Assembly (NCBI GenBank): GCA_029339195.1
Contig: JAPTJF010000057.1
Span: forward strand, 1 to 64,000
Direction: 5' to 3'
DNA: 64,000 bases
From: Micractinium sp. NFX-FRZ
Taxonomy: Eukaryota > Chlorophyta > Trebouxiophyceae > Chlorellales > Chlorellaceae
Each line of letters starts with the position of its first letter. Positions within the stretch are counted from its first letter, which is position 1. The notes under the pieces are model-generated. The model worked only from the letters and a program-made list of their open reading frames with translations. It made no database searches and was not told where the DNA came from. The translations under genes and the position numbers were made by a program. Below, in pieces: positions 1-12,700 of this stretch.

Positions 1-1050
1 CGGTGTGGCAACGACCCAAAGCTTGCCTGCGGCAGTGCAGCGGCGGCGGTGCCACCAGGGACAAGACAGGCAGGGGAAGCCGGCTGTGGGAACGTTGGAC
101 TGCTGCCTGAAGCTGTCTCAGCCCCAGCCCCAGCAACAAAAGCGTGGCGGGCAGCGCCGATGGGCGCCCTTTCCTCCAAGGCCGCAGCGTTACGGTTTGG
201 AGCGACCTAGCCTGCTGAGCTGGCAGCAGGCCTGTGCCAGCTGGCGCCACGTCGCGCACTCCTCCCTACATGTTCAGACGCAACTACTCCTTGCATATGG
301 CTCCATTCTAGGTCAATGGGGCCAGTGCATGTGGGCAAAGCATAGAGAAGAGCAGGTGCGCCCCTACGCCAGATGCAGGCGTCCTATCGTCTCCCCGCAT
401 CCCCTCCCATCGCGGCACTGCTCCCTTGCGGCCTTCCCTGCTGCCAGCACCACCAAGGCGGCCTGCGATTGAACGACCTGCACAGAATAACAGCACTCCT
501 CATGTGCCCGCAGGCCCACCGCCCTACCCAGCGATACGGCTGCGACCCAAAACTTGCCTGCGGCCACTGCTGCGGCGGCGGCGGTGCCGCCAGCGACAGG
601 ACAGGCAGGGGAAGCCGGCTGTGGGAACGTTGGACTGCTGCCTGAGGCTGTCTCAGCCCCAGCCCCAGCAACAAAAGCGTGGCGGGCAGCGCCGATGGGC
701 GCCCTTTCCTCGAAGGCCGCAGCGTTACGGTTTGGAGCGACCTAGCCTGCTGAGCTGGCAGCAGGCCTGTGCCAGCTGGCGCCACGTCGCGCACTCCTCC
801 CTACATGTTCAGACGCAACTACTCCTTGCATATGGCTCCATTCTAGGTCAATGGGGCCAGTGCATGTGGGCAAAGCAGGGAGAAGAGCAGGTGCGCCCCT
901 ACGCCAGATGCCGGCGTCCTATTGTCTCCCCGCCTCCACTTCCCGTGCTGCACTGCTCCCTGGCGGCCTTCCCCGCTGCCAGCAGCACCAAGGCGGCCTG
1001 CAATTGAACGACTGCACAGAATAGCAGCACTCCTCATGTGCCCCACTCCC
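1..1050. repeat. tandem repeat, 535-bp period, two copies
   Basis: Two near-identical direct copies lie head to tail with a 535-bp period. The first begins before the window edge and runs to about 510; the second covers about 536-1045. The match includes a long block at 66-360 that recurs at 601-895 with only scattered differences. The end of each unit is also shared (CAGAATARCAGCACTCCTCA at about 484 and 1019). Both strands hold open frames, but these simply repeat with the unit and match no family I recognise. It could be a short satellite or the edge of a larger array to the left. Confidence 0.9.
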
Positions 1051-1681
1051 ATCTGCACGACGACTAACACAGAGCCCCATCCTGCCCTTTCTCCATCTCT
1101 CTGCACCAGACCCTGCCTCTTTGTTCTTTGCTCTTGTCCACATGGCTTGGAAGGTAGCCACTCTTTTAAACAGACACACATGTTCTAATCTCTATCTACA
1201 TTGTCTGTGTCGCAATATCAAGCCCATGGACTCCTAACCAGGATTGACCCAGCCCGCCTGGCCCCCGCCACTGCCTCCACCGTCACCACCACGCCGTGTT
1301 GACATCATCACCCCAGGGGCTGCCCCGCAGGCTTTCCAGACTTGGCAGGCGCAGCCGGCTGCTGGCCTGCTGCCAACCGCGGAGGCTGCTACCGCCGCAG
1401 CGGCTGCACGCATTGCGGGGGCTGCTCACGCTGCGGGCTCGCGGACGCGGGTGGAATTATGCGCGCTGCACCAGGGAAGACACATGCACTTTACAACCGG
1501 GGGGCGTGTGCATGGGCAACTGGCGACTCAACGCAGACCTGGTAGAGCACACAACTTACTATGCTTCAGTCCACTGATTCGATTCCTTTCGTCATTTTGT
1601 GTGTATCATCTGCCCGGCGTCATGCAGAAGTAGTACCCCGGCCCCACTCTTCCCCCAAGTCACTGGCAGCCCTCGCCCACC
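1051..1681. other. non-coding stretch downstream of the first gene
   Basis: No gene is supported here. A plus-strand open frame at 1244-1633 is proline- and alanine-rich and has no recognisable domain, so I leave it unannotated. A TTACA at about 1490, read on the minus strand as TGTAA, is a candidate poly(A) signal for the minus-strand gene whose stop lies at 1682. Confidence 0.4.
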
Positions 1682-4600
1682 TCAGATGTGCTTGATGCGC
1701 TGCACCATGTCACCTATCTCAGCCGTCAGCACGTTGTCCTCCTCAATGTTGCGGGCAAAGTCGTCCTGCTCGCCTGAGCTGGGGCTGCACTCGTTGAGGG
1801 GAAATAGGGGCCAGGCAAGTGAGGAGTGAAGCAAGAGGCGGGCGTATGCCCCAGCATTCATGCCGGGGACTGAAGCCCCACGGTGACCGGCACAAAGCGC
1901 GAAGAGTATGGGAAGGCGTTACAGCTGAGGGAAACGTGCTGCCGGACTGTAGAGAGAGGGGGGCATTGCACTCCAACAGCTCTGCTGCCAATCCTCTTGC
2001 CTTGCACGCCACCGTCCTCTAACCACCAGGATGCGCTAGCGCTACACGTCCAGGCAGGCGGTACACTTTTCAAACCGCTACACAACATGCCACCCAGGAG
2101 CCCTCCCTCATCCTGGATACACAACAGCGGCCCTAGGCAGGTCCTGCTGCGCCCGCACCTGTCGCCGCATGCCAGCAGCCGCGAGACGCGGTCGGTGAGG
2201 GCGCCCACCTCCTCGGCCATTCCCCGCAGCTCGTCCCCATCCTTGGGCTCCGTCTTCTCCAGCCGCTTGTGGATGGCCACCATCACCGGGCGCAGCAACT
2301 GCATTGATGCACGCACCAGTGGTTGACCGAAAGGTCGCGAATGGAGGAATGCGTCATCACGCTCCCACCAGCATGCACACGCTCGCAGAACCGGCCTGCC
2401 TGCTCCGCCACACTCCTCCCCGCCTTCGCTGCCGCCTTGTCCTAACTCCTCCCTTGACTGCCCCTACCCGCCCCACCTGCTTCAACCCGCCTTGCTCCTC
2501 AGGCTTCTTCTGGCTGGCTCGGCGGCCCGCCTGACGCACCAGTCCATCCAGCTCCTTGGCCAGGCTCCGCACCGGCAGCTCAGCCTCCCGCATTGCCTGG
2601 TACTGCTCCACAGACCCCTGGCAAGGGGTACAGCGATTAGGAGGACGGCATGGGTTTGAGTTAGGCAGGGCGACCCATGGCGGCTAACACAACCACCAAG
2701 GGGCAGGATGAAAGCCTGCAGGGGCAGGCTGACACTGCTGGCATGCCCTATTTCTCCTACCGAAGTTGTTGCCGGCTGTGGCCACGTTCCCTGGTATACT
2801 CATCAGGGCACAATGCGCCAGCCTCCCAGAGCCTGCCCACGTTACGTGCACGCTACACCGCATGGCTTGGGCCAGGCGCACTCACCGCCAGCTGGCTGCT
2901 GTAAGCCGGTGTCGACGCCATTGCCAGGGCGCGCTCCATACACAGCACCTTGGGGGCACCCACAGGGTCCAGCGCATAGAGCACGTTCTCCACCTTCTGC
3001 AGCTCCCTCAGGCTCAGCCACAGGATGGCACCAAGTGAGGAGTGGGCCGCATAGCGCTCGGCGCCCTGAGAGGCAAGGGCGGGAAAGCAGAGCTTGCAAC
3101 TCAGCACAACTCTGGCCATGCAGCGGGACAGCGGGGTTGATCATGGTGCGGGGCGGGCACACAAACAGATGGAAGCAAGCAAGGCGGGGGATGCAAGGGG
3201 AGTACCAGCGCCGCATTGCCCCACTCGGGAAAGTTAAGTCACGCGACGTGCTGCAGATCACAACGGTGCTGCACCTGAAGCAGGCAGCCTACCCAAAGCC
3301 TCCCCCCATTCCCCCAGTGGAGATACGGCGCACCTTCAGGCAAAGCAGCATCAGGCACATGCCCTGCTTCAGGCTTGCTTGGGCCAGCTGTTTGGAGGCG
3401 ATGAAGCTCTTGGGCACCTCGGCGCAGGAGTCCTGCACAGCCAGCACAGCACAGGGGAATTAGTAGAAGACCCAAGGCATGGGGCGCGCATGAGGGACAT
3501 GGCGCAGTGTGCAAGTCTGTGCCACAGCCTGCGCCGTGCCTTCCCCGTTAGTACAGATGAGGCATGGACACCTCGCACCAAGCAGTTGGTTGGCGGCGTG
3601 GCTTGAAAGCTTACCAGGCAGATGTATGTCAGGGTGCTCTTGCGCATCTGGCAGGCAGACTTGCTGACGTGTGGTGCCAGGTTGGCTAGCAGCTTTAGCG
3701 GTCCCTCAAGCAGAGACTCCACGCTGCTGGCCTGGCTAAACACTGAAAGCACACTGCAGAGGGAATTAGGAGTGCACGCTGGAAAAGGTGGGCCACAGCC
3801 GCAGCAGCCGCCGAGAGATCAGGTGAGGCGTCTGCTGCACGACGAACACCGGCATGTAGCCCGCCTGGACGCTTCTTCAAGTTGGGGCCTCCCCATGCAG
3901 CTTCCAGGATGCATCAAGCTGCCGCAACCAATCCCTGGCAGGCACGCAGCATCGCTTGCCTGCGATACATGGTGCCCTCCATCACGCCTTCCACCAGATC
4001 CTGGACAGGCTCTGACAGCTCTAGGCCATCAGCCACCACCATAAGCGGCCGCACTGTAAGCAGGGGTAGCAGAAGGTTGATGCTAATGAGAGGTGGTGAT
4101 AATTGGTGGGCCTGAGCCATGTCTGTGTACAGTTCTTAAGTGATTCTGGCGCCAGCGAGGTGCCATCCAGGGTGCCCAGTGGAAACGGCAACTGACCTCA
4201 GCAGCATGCATTTGGCGGCGCCGCTATTGGGCTAAAATTCAGCAGCAGCCGTGACTCTGACCGACTCAGCAGCAGCTGAGTCGAGCTGAGCGGCTGTATC
4301 AAAAGTAGCCGAGCTGGGCTGCTCTCCACACAGTTGATGTGCGCAAAACTGTGCTGCTCAGCGCGCCCCACCCACCGTCCATGCCGCCCGCCTGGCTGGT
4401 GATGGCGATGTGCTTGAACCGAACCGCCTCCTCCTGCTCAGCCTCCACCGTGCTGCGGTAGTGCCTGTAGTCCGCGCCTCGCTCCTCCTCCGGCACCTGC
4501 AAGGCAAGCCAATGCCAGGAGCACCCTGTCTTGTGTATAGACGGCATGCGCACGGCTCCACGGCAGCATGGAGCCTGCGGCGTATCTCAACGCATGCCTC

Positions 4601-5294
4601 TGAAGTGCACAGCACCAAGAAGGGCCAGCTGCAGTGCGTACCAAGTGCATTGCCTGCCTGCCATTGCAAGGCCAGTCTGCGCAGGGCTATGCTTGCACTG
4701 TGGTGGCACACGCCCCCCTTGCCACAGCTGAGCCCCTACCCCAGCACCCACCTCGTCCAGCATCTCCAGGGTGGCCTTGAACATGTGATCCACGTGAAGG
4801 GCGGGAACCACAGCCGCTGCTGCCAGGTAGGACGTCACCAGCGGCACCTCATCCACTGCAGGGGTGGCAGGGGTTAAAACAGCAGCATGTTACCACCGTG
4901 CTGAAGGGCGGCATGGAATGGGAAGGGGCATCAGGCACGGCAGGGCCGCTGCAGCACCCACGTGCGCGTCAGGTGGGCCCACGCGGGTGGGCGGCGCGGC
5001 GCAGCGGGCCACGGGCGCAGGCCCCTGAGGCTGCTCAGCGGGTCTCCCACATCGTTTACACATGCCTGCTTGGCTCGTCAAAGCAACTGCGGGCTCCGCC
5101 CTCCCACTCACTCGCCAAAAAGTCCTCCACCGCCATCACGGCTGCACACCGGTGGGCAGGCGGTCAGCCGTCAGCTGGGACGTTTCCAACCAGCAGCTGG
5201 CTCGTGTGCAGAGCCGTGCGCACTGGTCTTCAACCGAAGAGCCTTCCAAGTGGAGCGCCTCGCACAGGAAGGTCTCGCGCAGGAAGCACAATGC
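1682..5294 (-). CDS. unidentified multi-exon, helix-rich protein (5' end unresolved)
   Basis: Ten exons join in consistent phase: 5141-5112, 4855-4752, 4496-4376, 4053-3946, 3742-3615, 3432-3334, 3065-2886, 2617-2477, 2298-2159 and 1784-1682 (stop TGA). Donors are mostly GTGAG/GTGGG/GTGCG and acceptors CAG. The predicted protein, over 370 residues, is rich in amphipathic helix-like segments, for example DEVPLVTSYLAAAAVVPALH, ELSEPVQDLVEGVMEGTMYR and RELQKVENVLYALDPVGAPK. The C-terminal third is charged and probably coiled coil (EPKDGDELRGMAEEVGALTD), ending DMVQRIKHI. A further upstream exon near 5294-5200 (LCFLRETFLCEALHLEG) probably belongs to it, but I could not join it in phase. No family is recognised; a cytosolic scaffold-type helical protein is only a guess. 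Confidence 0.6.
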
Positions 5295-5406
5295 CTATTG
5301 TCGGGCAGGAGATTAGTACCGTGAGGCCAAGCGATTGGAGCAGGTTGAAAGTGTGGATGAAGGGCAGCTCGCTCTGGCGGTTGGGCGCCAGCGCCGGAGG
5401 CCTCAT

Positions 5407-6745
5407 TCACCTCAATGCGAAGTTCGGCTCCTCATCAGCACGCATCTTACGCCCAAAACCCAACTATACTTCCTTATAAACAGCAATGCGTTCCAAGCCG
5501 CCAAGCACCCACAACTCAAAAGCCAGCTGCCGGCGCCGCTGCCGGGCCATTAGAGTGGGGCGGCAACGGCTCCCCTTTGGGATTGGCACGTCGCCATTAG
5601 CCTACCGCTAGGTACGTGCCATGGAGAGGCTCCCTAGCGCTGCTGCTCGACAGCTGTCGGCAAACGGGTGCTGCCAGCACCAGGCAGAGTCTCCCTGCCT
5701 TCCAGGCCTCCCGATGCCAGCTGTCACAGCACGGCCACAGGGTCACACCCGTTGCAGCCTGCTGAGCGGTTGGGGTGCGGCGCTGAGTGCTGCGGCTCTG
5801 AGGGAGCTTCAACGCACCTCCTGCGATCCAGGGAAATACTTGATGCTGCACCACTGGCGGCGTGGGGCAACTGCACCCTCCAAGGCCAGCTGCTGAGTCG
5901 TGAGATCCTGTGGAGGTGGCCAGACCAGCAGCAGCGCGCATCGGGCAGGCAGCATCCCTGCTCGACTTCCTGCAGAATGGACACTCGACAGTTGCTTGTG
6001 CCTTTGAAGCACAGTACTGCGAAGGGGTGTACATATTCATTCAGGTTGATAGCGTACGTACACGGGTGCTGGGTGGTTTGGGCAAGCAGGAGGCGGGAGG
6101 CAGACGGGGAGACGGGGAGGCATCTCCACAGGGCAGTGTCTGCCACTGTGGAGCCAGCCGTTTGGTGTGCAGTATTTGTGTCCCAATGGATGCATCCCTG
6201 CGAATGCAGCAAGAAAGAAAAAGCATGTTGCTCTCTTGCATAGCGCTGCGGCTCCACATTTGATGGTCGCGTACTGCAGTCTGGCTGGGGGCAAGAAGCT
6301 GGCCCTGAAAGCCATGATGCTGCCCCACCTGGGTCTGGCCTCGCCAGAACAAGGTGCTGGCAACCTCTTTCCAACGTGTGATGCTAGGCTTGCACCTTCC
6401 TGTTAGCATGTGATTGAGGGCAGCCTTGGACCCTCTCTTGAGCTGGCGTCGGCGGGCCCAACAGCAGCTGTTGCATTTGAACCTCGACCACTGTACACTG
6501 CTCGACTTCCGAAGGAGTCCTCGCTGTCGGTCCTTGTATTCAACAACCCCAGACCAGATCGTAGAGCAGCTGCAAAGCAAATTAGCGTTGGCTGTCATTT
6601 TGGCATGCATGCATATGAGCACAACAACCTACTCAAAGCTGAGTCAGACGGGGGGAAAGGCCTGCATGCGGCGCTGCGCTGCGGGTGCCTTAAGCCCCGC
6701 CCCTCTGAGTCTCTCTCTTGCATTTTGCTGTGTTGCCCAGCCGCC
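5407..6745. promoter_or_regulatory. divergent intergenic region
   Basis: About 1.3 kb separates the minus-strand gene to the left from the plus-strand mannanase to the right, so both promoters should lie here. Open frames on both strands (for example minus 6041-6622) have no coding signature I recognise. A TATA-like element or operator is not obvious by eye. Confidence 0.4.
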
Positions 6746-9700
6746 ATGCCGACATCAAGAAGCTGCGCTCAGGCGCTCCTTCTGCTGGGCTGGGCAGCCG
6801 GCGCTACACAGCTGCTGCCGGCAGCTGCGGCCAGGAAGGTGCGCCCCTGTCGCCTGTTCAGGCGTCCTGCTGACCCTTGGGCACCGATAATATGCAACCG
6901 ACCGCGCGTGGCAGGCCTCAGGGCGTGGGTCAACGACTGCTTGGGGGCTTAGCGCCTCTGCCCCAACCAGCCCAACCCTTGGGCCTCATCCAAGAACGGG
7001 GCCGACACCCTGGTGTTTGGCGGCCAGGCCCGTCTGTGGCGCAGGCCTTTAGCACCATTGGTCTGCAATATCGTGCCCAAATCCACCCTGCTGCAGCTGC
7101 ACGCCTCGCCCCCCGCTGGCGGCGGCGGTGGTGGCGGCGGCGGCGGCGGCAAGTTTCCCGACCCTTCCCTGGCAAATAACTTTGTCAAGATCCAGGATGG
7201 CGAGTTTGTGCTGGGCTGCCAAGTCTTCCCCATCTCTGGCTTCAACCAGTGAGCTGTCTCCAAGAGAGAGTCGGGGCTTGGCAGCCCTGCGGGATTGTAT
7301 GGGGCAGGGCAGGATCCACCGACTCCCGTGCCGCCTCACGGGGCACCGCAGCAGCCGCCCGCTCACACAACGCGGCCTGTACTGCATTCAACTCCCGACC
7401 CTGGTTGGGAGCAGTGGTGACTGTGTGCTTGGGACAACCATCGAAACATTGGTATGCTGACATTCATTCTGGCGGCTTTCTACGACAACCCGCCCTGCAG
7501 GTGGGAGGTCATGGAGGCGGCGGCGGGCGCCCCACGCCTGGTGGGCTCCAAGCTGCCCCCCTCGACTACTGGGCCTGCCCTCGTCCGCTCACTGCTGGAC
7601 ACCGCTGTGGAGAATGGGATGACGGTTGTGCGCGCCTGGTGAGAGAGTGCGGGCCGGCGGGCCGGCCATGGGTGCAGCTGGGGGCCGGTTGAACTCGAAC
7701 CCCTTCTTCCCCCTGGCAGCGTGCCCGCTCAACTTCCCAGTCTGGCAACCGCCCGCCCACCTGCGCGCCCACACGACTGACCGCCCACCTGCCTGCTCCC
7801 TCCCCTGCAGGGCACACGGCGTTTCGCCCGCCTACCCTGTGCACCTCTCCGACAAAGGCGGCGACTACAACGAGGGCCTGCTGGCCGGGCTGGACTACTT
7901 CCTGAGCGAGGCCGGCAAGAGGGGCATCAAGGTGGGGCGGGCGGGCGGGTGGGCGGGCCTGTTTGCAGGGTGTGGCGAGTTATGCACAGCAATGTGGTTT
8001 GTCAACTGCAACATTTTGTAGGCACTTGGCAGCAGCCCGCAATTGTGCCCTGTGGCAGGCTGAACAAGTGCTGAGCAATGTAGTGCAATGGGTGCTGGCC
8101 GCAGGTCATTCTGTCCTTCACCAGCAACTGGACCCCGGCGGGAGGGGTGGACTACTACGCCAACGCAACAGGTGGGGGGCAGGTGGTGGTTAGGGGAGTG
8201 GGACTGAGCCGGGATCTGCCAGGCATAAGCAGCAGCTGGCCCCAGCCTTCATTGCATCCCACCAAGAGGGTGCATGCCTTCTTGCAGCGCAGCCGCCCCC
8301 TCACGCCCCCAGCCTTCCTCTCCCACCTTCCCCTGCCTGGCTCCCTCCCCTCACCCCTCCCTTCTCCATTCTCTTCCCACAGGAGGCGACCACAACAGCT
8401 TCTTCACCTCCCCAGCCGCCAAGCAGCTGTACAAGCAGTACGTAGAGGCCATCATCAAACGCACCAACACCATCACCGGGCGCGCCAACAAGGACGACCC
8501 AACAATCATGTGAGAGCTTTGAAAATAGGAAGCTGGTCACCGTAGCAACGGCTTGCCTGCCTGCCCGCATGGCTGCAATTCCGCCCGCGTGCCTGCCTGC
8601 CTGATCGCTTTCCTGCATGCCAGCCTCCAAGCAGGAGCGGTACTCGTGCCTGCCTGCCTGCCTGCCTCTCGAAGGAGTGGTCCTGTTGCCTACCTGCTTG
8701 TCCTGCTTGCCTGGCCAGACCAGCCACCCGCCACTCTGCCCACCCTCACCTGCCCGGCTCTGCCCGGCTGCCCGCCTGTGAGCAGGGCCTGGAACCTTGT
8801 GAACGAGCCCGTCTGCCGCGACTGCCCCCAGGGCACCATCGCGGCGTGGGTGCAAGAGATGGCTGCGTATGTGAAGAGCCTGGACTCCAGCCACCTGCTG
8901 ACCGTGGGGGAGGAGGGGTGAGTCGAGTGCCATTGCTGGGGGCTGGATGCTTGGTGCAGGGTGGCATATTGTGGAGGGAGTGGGATCCACCTGCTGACTG
9001 TGGGCTTGTGGTATAAAGTGGGTGGGGCACGTGTAGTTGGGCCTCAAGCTGCCTGCTGTGCATGGGAGAGGCGGGGCATGCAGTGAGTGGTGGGTGGGCT
9101 GAATCGCCCATTTCCTGAGCGTGGTACAAGACGTGTGGCGTGTGAGGCTGTGGGCCCGGGCTCCGACACACTGGTGGAAGCGACAGCTGCTGAGCGGGCA
9201 AGGCTTTGTTGGCGGGGGGCGGGCGCGCGATACACAGCGGCACGGCTTTGTTGGTGGTGGGCAGGGCTTCTGCTGCAGCGCGTCTCTCCTCACCTTGCCT
9301 CTTGGCGTCCGAGCCTGCGCCTCTGCGCCTCTGCAATTGCGCCCCACCTGCGCCCCTGACGCCCCGCTCCTCGCCCCCGTCGCCTCCCTCCCCGTCCCTC
9401 CCTGCCTGCAGCTTCTACTCAACTTCCAAGTGAGCCGGGGCACAGCCTTGCACGCCGTGGGGGCCAGCGCAAGCCGGGGCCTCGGAGCCTGAAGGCGGTA
9501 GTTGGGCGTGGCGCGGTGATGCTCCAGAGGAAGGGGTTGGGAAGGCGATCCACACCCGCTGCTTCCTGGGGCCGCCCAACTGCCCTGCCTAACCTGGCTC
9601 TGCTTGCCAACGCCTGCAGGGGATCTGTGTCCGCCAACCCGGGCTACCCTGAGACCCGCTGGGCTGAGCAGTGGGCCCAGGTGAGTCGTCCCCTCTGCCT

Positions 9701-12700
9701 GCCCAGTTTGAGTGGCTGCCTGCCTCGCCTGCTTGCGTGCCTGCCTGCCTCGCCTGCTTGGGCCCTCGCTTTCTTGCGAGTGTTTGGCCTACTTGCTCCT
9801 TTACCCCTGCGAGAGGTACCTCCTTTGCTCAGCACGCGTTGTGTGGGGTCCCGCATTCGCCCACCAACCCCCACTCCACCCGACAATATGTGGTGTCCGC
9901 CCCCAAACAAATTCCCTTCCCGAGTCCAGGACTTCATCAATGACCATGCCTCGCCTGATATTGATTTTGCAGCCATGCACATCTGGCCGGGTAAGGGCCC
10001 GGCTGGCCGGTTGGTTGCCTGGCTGGGCCGGCTGGAGGCTGGCAGGCAGGAAAGACGGACCCTGCGGCCGTAGCCGTGCTGCTTGGGCGCCGGTGGTTTC
10101 GCTGACGCACCTTGCTTCGTGGGAGGGCTATCGAGGGTGCGTCCACGGCCCCAGCTCAGCCAGCCATTCAGTGAGGCGCTGAGCAGGCCTCACACCGCTC
10201 TCCTCCCACCCGTGCCGCCTGCAGACCTGTGGAAATGTCAGACCTGCACCTCTGCCCTGCCCGTCTCCTTCTTTGAGAACTTCATACAGCAGCACATCAA
10301 GGGTGAGTGTGTGTGGGGAATGGTGTGTGGGTGAGTGAGCAGGGGAGGGGCTGTGCTGTGGACTGAGGGCTGCGTGGGCGGGGATGGCGGGGGTGGGCTG
10401 CCGGCAGGCCCTGCTCTGAAAGTGGAGGCAGCCGTGCAGTGCAAAGCCTACCCATCACTCCCCACCCAGCTGCCTAGCCAGCTAGCTGCCCACAAGCCAC
10501 GGCCTGCCGCTCTTCGCAGCCCTCGGCCCGCCTCCGAGGTGTGTCACATCTCCCCGCCCTGCCCTACCTCCTCTTGCCATTTGCCTGTATCCCACATGGC
10601 ACGCCCTGCCCCACCCTGCACCTCCCTGCAGACGCCGCCTCCCTGGGCAAGCCGCTGCTCCTGGAAGAATTCGGCACTGAGAAGACCAACCGTGAAGCCT
10701 ACTTCAAGGCCGCCTTCTCGGCGGTGGAGGCCAGCATCAAGGCGGGCGGCCCGCTCAAGGGCGCGCTGTTCTGGCAGTTCTACGCGCCCGGCCAGGTGAG
10801 CATGGGGCACTGCAGGGCTTGATCGGGAGGCGTGGGGTAGGGTGGAGTGGGCGCGGGGGTCGGGCGGGGTGGGAGTGAAGATGGGAGAAGTGGCATGCAC
10901 ACATGACCAGACAGGAGGCACAGACAAGTCTCGCACTGCCGTTGACATCAACTGCCGTTGACATCCCCCACCCCCACCCCTGCACCCGCCCTCCCTCCCC
11001 GCAGACCGCCAGCGCGGGCGAGGGCGGCGGCTCCGGCCGGTTTGGCATCTACCCCACCGACTCCACCTTCCAGCTGATCAAGAGCAACGCGGCAGCTGTG
11101 CAGCAGCTGGCCAGCGCCAAGGGGAAGCTGGGCGTGTGCAGCCCCCAGGGGCCCGCCGCCGCTGCGCCCTGCGCCCAGAAAGGGTAGGCAGCTGTGCCCC
11201 GCGCCTCTGAGCTGTGCTGCACTGCTCGTGGTGGGGTGCTGCCTGAGCGGCCAGGCAGGCGGCTCAATTCTAGCGCGCTCAGTGTGCTGCCGATTCCACA
11301 GGAATGTATTTGCTGGCTCCCCTGCTCCCGCAGGTTTGAGGGCCCCAGTTGCGACGTCGACATCAACGAGTGCGTGCGCGGCACAGCGGGCTGCGCCGCC
11401 ACCGCTGTGTGCCTCAACTCCCCTGTGAGGCGGGACCCGGGCAGTCAGGCAGGGAGGGACAGGGGTGGAAGGTTGGAAACATAGGGGCTTCTCCTTGGTC
11501 TGGCATTACAGCAGGAGGTTGCTACTGGAGACGGGCGTTATCAGCATTGCTGAGCAAGGCCGTCTGTGCCGGGGCATGAACAGGCAGAGCTCCTCAACAT
11601 CATTCGGGCTCACCGACTGCTGTGCTCCCTTCCTGCTGTGTGTGTGCAGGGAAGCTTTGCTTGCGAGTGCCCGCTGGCCACCTCGGGAGACCCCCTGTCT
11701 GGCTGCACCAATGACACCGCCGCCGTGAGGTAAGCAAGCTGTGTGAGGCAGCGCAGCATGCAGCCGCACAGCGGGGCGCGCTGCCTGGCACCGCCGCACC
11801 ATCAATCCCAATATAAGGGCTATTGAGCCCTCAAAATGGCCATAGCCGGCAGCCCGCCTCGTGCCATCCAAACCACGTGCGCGATATATCCACCAAACCT
11901 ACCTTTATATATATTTATTATTAGCAAAAATATATTTCCAAACGGCTCCTCTGCCCCCGCAGCGCCGCTCTGTCTGCGTTCAAAAACGAGCCAACTGGCC
12001 AGGCCTGCGACAAGGGGCAAGATGTGGCGTTCCCCAAGGTAACCGCACGCATATGGTTGGGCTACTTGTGCTGGGATGTTCAGAGGCCACCACAGGACTG
12101 TAAGGACAGACACCAAGCTCTTGGCAGCGTGGGTGCCTGTCGATGCGAGCTCTGCAATGATTGCAAGCACCAGTGTGGCCTGCGCTGCTCCCTGCCTGCC
12201 TGCAGACTGCTGTGGGCTGGGCCGAGGACCCCACTGGCGGCTTTGACCGCAACCCCTCGTTTGCGGTGAGGCAGCAAGGGGAGCTTGCCAGGGCTGGGCA
12301 GGCAGGCAGGCAGGCAGGCAGTGTGTGCGGTGCAGAATCTTGTGTGACATGCATGTACGTGCACGTGCAGCGCACAGGGCAGCCTCTGCTTGTGCTACGG
12401 GCTCCAGCAGGGGCCCGAGCGCATTACACCTCGTCCCCGCCCCTTTCACTTCTGCAGGGCGGCTTCGGTGCCCGCCTGCCGGTCACGCTGGGGCAGTGCG
12501 CGGTGGCCTGCCAGGGGGCGCAGGGCTGCGACGCCTTCACCTACAACGACGCCCAGAAGGGCTGCTTCCTCAAGACCCAGCAGTGCCCGCTGAACAACGA
12601 CTGCCAGGTGGTGGGGCTGGGGTGGATTCTGGCGGGGGTGGCAGGCCGGGGGAGGTGCCCCCGCATGCAACAAGCTGGCACACTTTTGTGCAGTTCAGTG

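Noticed and set aside
384..1181. Minus-strand open frames in the 535-bp repeat
   Set aside because: They repeat with the unit, have no domain, and GC-rich DNA gives long open frames by chance.
1244..1633. Plus-strand 129-codon open frame
   Set aside because: Pro/Ala composition only, no splice or domain support; likely downstream region of the first gene.
5295..5406. First exon MRPPALAPNRQSELPFIHTF for the minus-strand gene at 1.7-5.3 kb
   Set aside because: It would need a 25-nt intron (5295-5319), too short to splice.
5407..6745. Transposon or LTR in the 5.4-6.7 kb gap
   Set aside because: No terminal repeats, target duplications or transposase/RT motifs were seen by eye.
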